Source: Eutrigla gurnardus (lineage: Eukaryota > Chordata > Actinopteri > Perciformes > Triglidae). Taken from it: a stretch of 64,000 nt of DNA. Where the stretch lies: positions 1,279,001 through 1,343,000 of the forward strand of contig OY741273.1 of assembly GCA_963514095.1 (NCBI GenBank). Direction: 5' to 3'. Position numbers and translations under genes: made by a program. The first letter of the stretch is position 1, and the number at the start of each line of letters is the position of its first letter. The notes under the pieces are model-generated. The model saw nothing but the letters and a program-made list of their open reading frames with translations. It ran no database searches and was not told where the DNA came from. Positions 43,501 through 54,731 of the stretch are shown here, piece by piece.

Positions 43501-46500
43501 TTGGAATGGGGTACTGTTCATTTACATTTACATTTAGCAGATGCTTTTGTCCAAAGCGACTTACAATAAGTACATTTGTTGAAAGAAAGGAACCACAACA
43601 TATCATTGCCGATAAAGTAAGAGGGAAAAATAGAAACAAGTGTTAGGTCCTCGTCAGAGTAAAGTAGTAGCTGTTCAGCAAACATACCTTAAGTACAACA
43701 GTGCTGTGATCAAAGTGCTCTAGGTATGAACATAGTTGCAGAGGCCGGGAGTCCAGCCAGGAGAGAGTTGCAGAGTTTCGTGGCACAGCGCAGGGCGGCG
43801 CAGGGCGGCGCAGGGTGGCGGAGCCGGCGTAATGCAAGTTTCGACCCGCGCAGCCTTGCGCACGGTCAGTTTGGCAGTTTGGTGGATCGCCTGCGCCAAG
43901 ATGGGTGTGGCAGCGCAGCAGGGGGAGGCGTCACAGATTCAGCTTGGCGTAGCGGAAGTTTCGTGGCAAAAAGCCTCGCCGAGACTTCGCCGAAAGCCCG
44001 CCAGCTCCAACCTGGTCTACTCTCGGCGCAAGGCACAAGGCGCAAATAAAGTCCATTCATTCAAGGCGAATCACAGCTGGCGGAGTGGAAGTTTGGCTGA
44101 CGGCGCGCAGTGCGCATACGTCACCGAGACCTCACAGGCAGGTTTCCACAGTTCCAGGCACATTTAAATGCAATAAATAATCACAACAAACACTATTTAA
44201 TGCAACTAATTGAATCAACACAACACATTAAATTTGTCCCGGAGCCTTTGACAATCACCACTGCTTACCACTTTGTCATGCCTTTGTATTCCACTTAAAC
44301 CTTTGCTGCTCCTAATAATGGCACTTTGTGTCCGCCATATGTTCTCAGTTTAATACTCCAGCTAGCTAGCTTGGGTGTCTTTGTGTCACTACACAATTTG
44401 TGAAATGCCCTCCTTGACATGATTGTATATTCACAGCCAGAGTCATCATAGGTTACATTTTCCCCATTTACTGTTAGCTCTTTTCTTATAGACTCTTCTT
44501 TAGGAATGACTATTTCTTCGTTCATGTTATACATGGTCAAGTTAGCTTTCATGTGATATACAGTGAAAACGTCCTCTTCACAATCATCACTATCACTCCC
44601 TTCCTCTTTTATGAAGTGTGCTCTCTTTTCATAAGTTCCTCTCTCCCCTTTACCATCTTTAGTCTTTTCTTTTCCAGCAGCTTTCATCCTGCATGCTCTT
44701 TTTATGTGTCCCACTTTTCCACAGTTCAGTCAGACAACTCACGTTTAGAATGTTTATTGTAGCAACAGAACATAGTTTGAGTTTGGCGTCTAGGCTCTGG
44801 CATCATCACTCCACATATGCGATTACATAGAGATGATGGGAAGTGATGATGACTAAATATCTTAACCCCCGGAGCCTGCAGATGGATGCTGGGGAGGTGG
44901 AGGGTTAGCAGCAAGCAGACAGCAATACTCACGTAGCAGCGGGGGCACTGACAGCCGAAAGGGGGAGATGGGAAGTGTCTTAGCTTAAATAGACCGCCAA
45001 ATAGGGAGGATGTGAAGGAAGAATATTATTGGAGTATGAGGTATGTCACATGAGTATGACTGAGCAGCTTGCATTGTCAGCCTGAACTAGCTTGCAGGCT
45101 TCGCTCCATTTATGACATTTTCCACCAGGAAACCTGCAGTCCTTAGCCCAATGGTTGTCTCCAACACAACTGTGACACTTCTTCGTGTACGGCTGAGGCT
45201 TTGTGGCGAGCGATCTCGCTGTTCGGCAGTTTGGGATCGGGAACGTACTGCAGTCGGGGTGAGAGAGAAATCCGACCGGCACCGCTGCATTTACACCGAT
45301 AATGTTTCATCATTCGTGGCCGTAATAAACACTATTACTGCTTTGTACATGTTGTGGAAGTCCCGGACACACCGGGAAACTAAACGGCGTCCTGTCTGAG
45401 ATCATAAGCGGAGGGAATGTTCCCATTCATTGTCTATGTAAGAAGCCGTGCAATGCCGGAGCGGCGAGTTTCTAGAGACAGCGCCGCAAGCTCTCGATAA
45501 TCTTTTAAACTGACCGTTGTCGATCTAAAATAAAGCATTGACTTAACACATGGATAGGTAGGCTATTTGAAATTATTCATGAAGGCCTACACATCAAAAA
45601 GAAATTGCATTGGCACCAAAATAGCCTCACAATGAGGCCTAAATTACATACATTACAAAGGAAGATGATTGACAGGCGCTCTCCTTCATACAATCACGTG
45701 CACACTACATGGCTGCACCTGATTGGACGATCGCTTTCACAGCTGTCCTGTCTGCTCCCGGATTTCAAACCGACCAACATGGCGGCTTGTTTGAAAACGT
45801 TCTCTTATTTTACAACAATAGTTCCCCGAAACGTGTTTCTGAAAACATTTTAAGCGAGAAAAACAATCTATGCAGTTGCTGAATCTATCTTGATTTTACA
45901 TTGACAACATTCAGTTTAAAAGATTTTCGAGAGCTTGCTGGAGGCAGTGGCGCACCGTCTGTCCACACTCGCCGTGAGTCGAATGCATTGCAGGGCATAC
46001 CGTAAATCCTTTAATATAGAACTCAGCCAAAATCTTCGCGACGCAAACCTGACTGAATGAATGGGAAGGGTGGAAATAACGCTGCCTGTCGACACTTACC
46101 CCGGCCAATGTGACTGGCCGGTAATAGAATACAGGCCAGTATTAGAGGATTTACGGTATATATATATATTTTTTAAATAGATAAAATAACAATTAAAAAA
46201 AAAATTCTCCCCTTAACACCCGCGGGCCGGATGTGACGTACAGTCGGGCCGGGTCCGGCCCCCGGGCCGTAACCCTGGCATCCCTGCTTTAAATCAAATC
46301 AAATCAAATCAAACTTTATTTATATGGCACTTTTCATACTTTAGCACAAAGTGCCTCACATAAAATAAAAGCGAACAAAACAAAAACGAAACAAGATATG
46401 AACAACAAAGAACACCATGAAACCCAAGCCTCCCACCCCCACAAATATACACACAGAGATACACAGAGACATACACACTCACGCACACACATAGCCATAT

Positions 46501-47643
46501 GCACAGACATACACACCCACACACACACTTTAAAACACTTCCATTAGTTTGTTGTTTCTTTTTCTTGGGACTGGAAGTTGAATGGTCTTCTTTCTCTGCC
46601 TGTTGATCCTCCATTGTGAGTCAGCAGTAATGAAATGTACCTGGTCAAACACTTTAGACTACAGGGAGCCTGACTCAGCAGTTAGACAATACCGATTTCC
46701 CATAACAAGTAAACGCAGCATACTTCTGTGAGTAGCTCCACCTGCAGACCAACCGCTGCTGACTGACGGAAAAAGATCAAACTCATTTAGAGTTTAGCGG
46801 GAATGTGGCCACAGACACGGAGATCCTATTTCTGGACAAAGCAGCAAGTACAAGCACTGTCATTAGTGGTCACATGATCAACCACCATTGTTTAACTCAC
46901 TCTTTGATAGATAGGAACTTAAAAGACAATTACATAGATGACAATGTTACGGACTGCCACTTTAAAATGAATGCAAAGCTTTGCTGCAAATGCAGAAATG
47001 TTAAATGACACGCCTGAAAAATTATAAAGGCCATAGGTGTTGAACAGCATTGCCAAAAGCTGAAATGTAAAACTGGTAGAGCTGTCTAAAGAGGCAAAGA
47101 GCTGCAAGCGTTGCTGGAAAATCTGGAAATTAAACTTCTATACTATCAAAGTATTGTAGCATGTGGGGTGCTGTTTGTAAAATGGCTGAAGTTGAAATGA
47201 ACAGCCACATTTTTCAACAAAAAGTGGTGTGACATTTCATTACCACATTTTTACCACATTTACAGCAATATGTGTTAACTTAAAAATATAATGTCAAAAT
47301 GAAATCTAAATGTGCTTGGCAAATTGACACTGCCGGTCAGTGCAAGTACCATAATAAAAGCTTGGATGGTCAGAATGTGTTTATAGCATCAAATAACAAA
47401 TTGAAAAATGAACACTTGAACATACATCAGGGGCTAAGTACTACCTCAAATGACAGAAACCATGTTTGAGGAAATTTTATTTGATTTGATGTCCCATCTG
47501 CTAACATCAAGATTAGTTAGGAGTGAAGTCAGGATAGCAGCAGCAGTGAGAATCGGTCTCTGTGAGTAGTGAGCAGCAGGAGTTGTAGTTGTAGTAGTAG
47601 CAGAAGTACTAAAGCAGTACTACTTTTAAGCAGTTATAAAAAA

Positions 47644-47676
<33 letters not shown>

Positions 47677-50600
47677 CAGCAGCAGGAGTAGTAGTAGTCC
47701 TAGTACTAGAAGTAGTATTAGTATCTGTCTTATTTTAAGATTGATAGGACACATGAGTTTAAATCAAGCGTGTAGCTGAAAGTATGCAGAAGCAGCAGCA
47801 TTTGTAAGTGGGGTGAGTTGAAGAAGATTTCATATTTTCTCCATTGAGTTTTATTCCAAATAATAATAATATAAGTAGAAAAACAAGAAAACATTAAAAA
47901 ACAAAACAACAACATCAATAACAAAACACAAATAGACAAGACAAATAGCACACTTCCAGTCCCTTCATTTAATAGTCTGACACTAGAAATTGTATTTTTT
48001 CACATCTGTTTTTTGAGTCTTGAGGCTAACAGCTTTCCTGCGTTTTCCCCACTTTCATAATCATTTCATTTGGCTCTCTTTAGTTTATATTCAATTTTTT
48101 ATTTCATTTTTCATTTTTAGTTTGCACAGTTCTGGCCATGTTTCATTCTTGTATTCGTTTGACAGTAAATTTTGTAACAGTTTAATTTTTGTTAACAATT
48201 TGCTTTCCTCTTGCTGCTGCACCTTCTTCTTGAAGCTACCGATCTTAATTAGCTCCCCTCTGAGGCAACATTTTAATGCTTCCCATATCATTGGCAAATC
48301 ATTTATGGAGTTTTTGTTAATGTCCATAAATGTGTGAATGTATTCACTTATTTGTTTCTTAATTTCTGGATCTCTGAACAGAGAATCGTTGACCTTCCAC
48401 TTGTTTAAAACTCACTGGTGCGGATTGTAATTCAAGATCAATCTGAATAGGACTATGATCAGATATCACTGTGGGATGTATTAAGCTTTGTGTCACATGT
48501 TTAACAATATCCTGAGAAATTAGGAACAAATCAATTCTTGAAAAGGTTTGATGCCTGTGGGAGTAAAAAGTATAGTCTCTTACATCACTGTGTAGTGTTC
48601 TCCAAATATCAATAAGCCCAACAGCATTCATTAACTTGAATAACGTAAATACAGATTTTTTCGGTTGGTTTATATTCCCGCTCTTGTCGACCTGTGGATT
48701 TAATGTTAAATTTAGATCTCCCCCCAATATAATTGTTGAGTCACAAAAGTCTACTAATTTACTCTCAATTGAGCTGAAGAAACCTGGACAGTCTTCATTA
48801 GGTGCATATATATTTACTAGAGTAAAGTTGCTTGATTCCACAGAAACATTCATCAGAATATATCTCCTGGAAGGATCACTTAATACCTTATTAACTGTAA
48901 GGTTTAATTTCTTATTAAATAAAACAGCAACACCAGCTCTCTTTGAAGATTGTCCAACACCAAGTACCTCACCTACCCATTCTCTTTTTAGATGAGCAAG
49001 TTTCTCCGTTCTTACATGTGTTTCTTGAAAAAACGATATCTGGGGAGAATCTTTTTAAATGCTTTAATACTTTACCACGTTTAAACTGACTATTTGCACC
49101 GTTCACATTCCAGGATAGAATTCTTAATTTTGTGCTATTCATTGAGTTACATTGTTAAAACAATGTGAAAAAGTTAATATGTTAAAAATAAGAAGTAGAA
49201 ATGAGCAAAGTCATAGCACCCATGTCCTTTAAGGGCTGAAAGTTTTGATAGTTGAATGGTTTCTGCAGCTGAAAAATTACAAAAAACATGAATAAATATA
49301 AATTGAAGATTAAGAATAAAGATCAGGATTTGCTGAATCAGCATTCCAAATAATAATAATACTAATACTAAAAATAATATATGCATATGAATATACAACT
49401 AATCACTGCCGTTTGTCTGATTTCAGGTTCTTCTTGGAGCTCGGTCATTTGTGCAGAGCAGCAAAACCAGGGGATGTTGTGGTTTCAGACGTCAGGTGAT
49501 CTGTGAATCTATAAATATTTTCTGCTATTATTTTTGCCAGGATATATAGGTTATAAAAGGTGACTGTTCAAAGCATTTTCTGAATAATAATATATGAAAT
49601 AATTCATTTTATTTTAATAGCACACAATAAAATACAAATGAAATCTCATGGTGCTTCAAATAAATATCTCGACTGACACAGATGTTTCTATCTGTCTGTC
49701 CAGATGTGGTTGGTGTTACAGATGTTTCTCTCTTTGTGTCCAGATGTTGTGTCTGATGTCACAGATGTTTCTCTCTGTCTGTCTGTCCAGATGTGTTTTG
49801 TCTGGTGTTACAGATGTGTCTGTCTGTCTGTCCAGATGGTGTGTCTGGTGTTACAGATGTTTCTATCTGTCTGTCCAGATGTTGCGTCAGATGTTACAGA
49901 TGTGTCTGTCTGTCTGTCCAGATCTTGTGTCTGATGTTACAGATGTGTCTGTCTGTCTGTCCAGATGTTGTGTCTGGTGTTAAAGATGTGTTCTATGTCT
50001 GTCTGTCTGTCCAGATGTTGTGTCTGGTGTTACTCATGTTTCTCTCTGTGTGTCCAGATGTTGTCTCAAGTGGGGTACTCTGGTGTGTGCCTACTGGCTG
50101 CTGGTATTTGCTGTTTGGTCAGTGCCACTGGTCTCTCTCAGGGTCCACTCTGTCTATATAACATCACCTCCATTCCATCCTGGGGGGTCCCACTACAACC
50201 TCGCCCAGACTGGTGAGACACACAACTCAAAGTAGACCTACCTAGTAGTAGCCTACTCTTAAAAGTGGGAACAGTGTCTGCCTCCCAAACCAGAAACGGA
50301 AAATGGTTCCAGAGAAGAGGAGCTTGATGACTGAAAGCTCTGGCACCTGTTCTAATTTGGAGACTTTAGGATCTACAAGTAACCCTTTATTCTCAGAGCG
50401 TAGTGCTCTAGGAGGACAGTAGGGTTTAATGAGCTCTCTAAGACATGATGGTGCCTGACCATTAAGAGCCTTGTAAGTGAGGAGAAGGATTTTAAATTCT
50501 ATTCTGGATTTTACTGGGAGCCAGTGCAGAGAAGCTAATACAAGAGAAATGTGATCCCTTCTTCTAGTTTTAGTCAGGACACGTGCTGCAGCATTCTGGG

Positions 50601-53600
50601 CCAGCTGGAGAGATTTAAGAGATTTATTAGAACAGCCTGATAATAAGGAATTACAATAGTCCAGCTTTGAGGTAACAAATGCATGGACACCTTTTTTTTC
50701 TGCATCTTTTTGAGACAGCATTGGCCTGATTTTAGTAATGTTACGCAGGTGAAAGTACGCTGTCCTTGTAGTTTGTTTAATATGCGAGTCAAAGGACAGG
50801 TCCTGATCAACGATAACTCCAAGGTAGACAGCGAGCTTCAGAGGAGTTTAGGCCCAAGTACATTAGCTTCCATTTTATCTGATTTTAACATGGAAATTGC
50901 AGGTCATCCAGGTTTGTATTTCATCAACACATACCTGGAGTTTAACTAGCTTGGTCCGAGCACAGAACCTTGTATCATGCACAAACTGAGATCTATTGGA
51001 TAAATAGGACTTAAACCAGCTTAATGCGGTTCCTTTGATGCCAATTAATTTTTCATGTCTACATATTAGAATCTCATGGTTAATGGTGTTGAACGTAGCA
51101 GTAAGATCTAGCAGCACAAGTACAGAAACCAGTCCTTTGTCAAAAGCAATTAGAAGGTCATTTGTGATTTTCACCAGAGCTGTCTCTGTACTATGATGTA
51201 CTCTAAATCCTGACTTTAAATCTGTCTCTGACTTTAACCATGTATCTGACTGTACATGTACCAGGCTTGGACTGCAATCTGGCAAATCTGGCAAATTCCA
51301 GATGGGCCGGCCCAGTAGTGGCCTGGAGGTCCGCCGCAATATTGGGAAAAAAATTGTCGGAAAAAAGAAAATCGGTTGCGGCCAGATTTCCTATGTCTAT
51401 TGCAGCCAGAGCTTGTCTATTAAAAAAAACTCTCTTACGGGAGGTCCACTTGGAGATGGAATGGCCCATTGTAGGTGCAGTAAGTGCTACAATTGTCGCC
51501 CCCTCCTGTGTGGCCCCCTCCTGTGTGGCCCCCTCCTGTGCCCCTGGAGGAGGAGTCCACACAGAAACGTTTTTTTTTTGTGTGTAAACGCAGAAGTCTT
51601 GCGCGTTTGGGCCAACCGTCCACACCGATCTGGCGTTTTCGGTGCATGAAAAACGCACTTTTTTGAAACCAGGTCCTGAGAAGAGCTAAGAGAGGGGGGC
51701 AATATTCAGAGAAAAAAGGTCACAGATTTGCTACTTTTTTATGTTGCTAACAAACAAACACTAGCTAACTTCCCATGGATGTAGGCATTTATTTTTTGAA
51801 TTAATCCATCACGTGTGACAACGCCTCATCGTATGAGGCCAAATTGTCATCTTATCGGTGTTTATTGATCGGTGGATAGTAGACGTAGCTTTTACTCATT
51901 GCCATAGCAATGGCAAATATCTGGTCAAGCAACATTCCCCATGCTCCACCTCTTCTTCTCCGTTTTTGGTGTATTTTTGTGGCAGAAACAGCGCCACATA
52001 TAGGCCTGGGATATGTACTACAGCACGCTGAGTCGTTGACAGTGGATTCGTGTGAACGCAGATTTTCTTGAAACAACGCCAAAGAAAAACAGAGAAAAAA
52101 AGATAGTTTTGGTACGTGTGGACAGCTCCTCAAGAGGTAGAGTGAATCGTCCTCCGATCGAAGATCAGTGGTTTGAATCCTGACTCCTCCGGTCTGCATG
52201 ACGAAGTGTCCCTGGGCAAGATACTGAATCCCAAATTGCAAACATCGGCATGTGGATGTGTAGCTCCTGATGCGGCTCCTCCATGTATGAATGCATGTGT
52301 GTGAATGGGTAAGTGTGCCTTGAGGAGCTAGTAAGCTAGAAAAGTGTTCAGAGTTCAGGGAGGAATAATCCAATCTAAACAGAAGTAAGCTAGCTAATAT
52401 TCTAATAGGATACCAAATGCAAAAAGAAATACAAGATACAGGACCCAAAAAGAGAAAAGAGAAAAGGTGGAGCAGATAAGATCAGAGACAAAAGGAAAAG
52501 ACATTTTGAGGCAGAAGCTGCAAAATGTGTGAAAATGAGGAAGGAGTGGAAGAGTGTGGAAGAGAGTGTCGGGCAGAAGGTTAATGTCAGCTGCAGCAGT
52601 GAGACATTAACAGTCCAAATGAAGAGGAGGAAGCACAGTTCGACAGAGCAGGGGTGAAGAGACGAGGCAATAGGTGATACGTGCATGCAGTAGCGATGAC
52701 GGAGCTGGGTCAGGGGGGATATAGAGGCCGAGGTTGATATGAATTATTATGTGCGTCCCAAATTCCATCCAAAGCAAAGTATAAAAATGTCCTCAAAATG
52801 AATTTCTATGCAAGAATGGCAAAAACGTCTGTAACTCAAACCCTGTCTCTGACTGTAACCCTGTCTATGAATGTATGACTAAATGTAACCCTGTCTCTGA
52901 CTGTATGACTGACTGTAACCCTGTCTCTGACTGTAATCCTGTCTCTGACTGTAACCTTGTCTCTGACTCTTACCCTGTCTCTGACTTTAACCTTTTCTCT
53001 GACTGTAACCTTGTCTCTGACTGCAACCCTGTCTCTGACTGTAACCTTGTCTCTGACGGTTATCCTGTCTCTCATTGTAACCTTGTCTCTGACAGTATGA
53101 CTAACTGTAACCCTACTGACTGTAACCTTGTCTCTGACTGTAATCCTGTCTATGACTGTAACTCTGTCTTTGGCTGTAACCTTGTCTCTGACTGTATGAC
53201 TGGATGTAACCCTGTCTCTGACTGTAACCCTGTCTATGAATGTATGACTGAATGTAACCCTGTCTCTGACTGTATGACTGACTGTAACCCTGTCTCTGAC
53301 TGTAATCCTGTCTCTGACTGTAACCTTGTCTCTGACTCTTACCCTGTCTCTGACTTGAACCTTTTCTCTGACTGTAACCTTGTCTCTGACTGTTACCCTG
53401 TCTCTGACTGTAACCTTGTCTCTGACTGTTATCCTGTCTCTCATTGTAACCTTGTCTCTGACAGTATGACTGACTGTAACCTTGTCTCTGACTGTAATCC
53501 TGTCTATGACTGTAACTCTGTCTTTTACTGTAACCTTGTTTCTGACTGTATGACTGGATGTAACCCTGTCTCTGACTGTGTGGCTGACTGTAACCCTGTT

Positions 53601-54692
53601 TATGACTGTAACCCCGTCTCTGACTGTTTGTTGGACTATAACCCTGTGGGTGACTGTAACACTGTTTCTCGCTGTAACATGGTCTTTGATTGTAACCCAG
53701 CCCTCTGGTTTCTCTGTCTCAGTCATACAGGCTATCTGTACAACAGGACCCTGTGGTCTGGAGTTTGTCTGGAGCCCAAAGGTGTGGTTCAGTGGAACGT
53801 TGTCCTGTTCAGTGTGATGGGGGCTGCCAGTGGGCTACAAACTGTCCTCTGTTTAATCAACATCTTCAACTCACTGGTGGGACTGATTCTGGGACAGGGT
53901 TTCTGCCGCAACAAGGTGTGTGGTCTGATCTTTGTAGACCAATTTCAGTTCTCCACATAGGAAGTAAAACAAAGACTATGTGAAACCTAGCAGCAACACC
54001 AACACAAATGAAGCATGTGATATCCTTCCTATTGTATTATTGTGGCATTAGCAGCACTGCATTAGCACCGCTGTACGTCATTCTGTGATATTTCCCCATT
54101 AATCATTTACGAACACTGGTTTCATACTAAGGTGTCGGACATACTTATAAAGGTCACACAGTAACTAAATCATGTTGGTGAGGAGTTTCACGTGCATCCA
54201 GTAGTAGAGTGTTGGCTAATGTTAGTAAAAATGCTAAGCCAACCAAGACCGTTATCACAGTTAACAGCCCAGTTATCTCCAACAACAATGTATCAAACGA
54301 GCCGATTAATCACGTAAACATGATGATGAAGTTCGGAATGCTTCACTTAGAGATTTGCTGTCTATTAGGGGTTAAATTAGATCAGTTAGACATTGGCTGC
54401 AAGCATGCAAATGTTAGCTACTGCTGTGCTTACGTTAGCTAAATGTCTCTTTAGCTTGTATCTCCGCCGTATTCTGTGTGTTCTAGACATGTTGACATCT
54501 CCAGCTTTACAGTTCACATTACAAAACTGCAGCAGTGATGTCATGTGTCCATGTCGAGTCTTGAATCTGACTGTTTTGCTGATCTGATGACTGTGTGTAG
54601 CTTCATGAGTAACACTCCTTGGGGACATCGTAGGTCTACATCACTCGACTGACCAATGGTGTAACTTGATCAGCCAGTTACTAGCTTTCTTA

Positions 54693-54731
<39 letters not shown>

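Larger units (their letters stand above)
41350..45290 (-). mobile_element. Ty3/Gypsy-type LTR retrotransposon, broken, LTRs not found
   Basis: Read on -, the order is gag zinc knuckle (45046-45282), protease (44295-44714), RT (43193-43639), RT thumb and connection (42854-43147), RNase H (42532-42870), integrase zinc region (42178-42405) and integrase core (41525-41996). This is the Gypsy order (PR-RT-RH-IN). No env frame was seen. Three foreign insertions cut it: 44725-45100 splits the gag knuckles, and an L2 fragment (43519-43773) plus a GC-rich MITE (43774-44230) replace the N-terminal RT. Several frameshifts add to this. Confidence 0.85.

Noticed and set aside
43726..44167. Ala/Arg-rich ORFs (107 and 143 codons)
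   Set aside because: They lie in a non-coding GC-rich MITE that is also found at 59330-59720 and 60378-60730, where the frames are not kept.
49670..50057. CRISPR-like array of repeats and spacers
   Set aside because: Units are contiguous with no unique spacers, in a vertebrate intron. It is a minisatellite; the same holds for 52828-53700.
52875..53960. 361-codon + ORF and the 296-codon - ORF as genes
   Set aside because: Both arise from an 18-bp tandem repeat whose length is a multiple of three. Only the last part of the + frame (exon 4 of tm4sf19) is real coding sequence.
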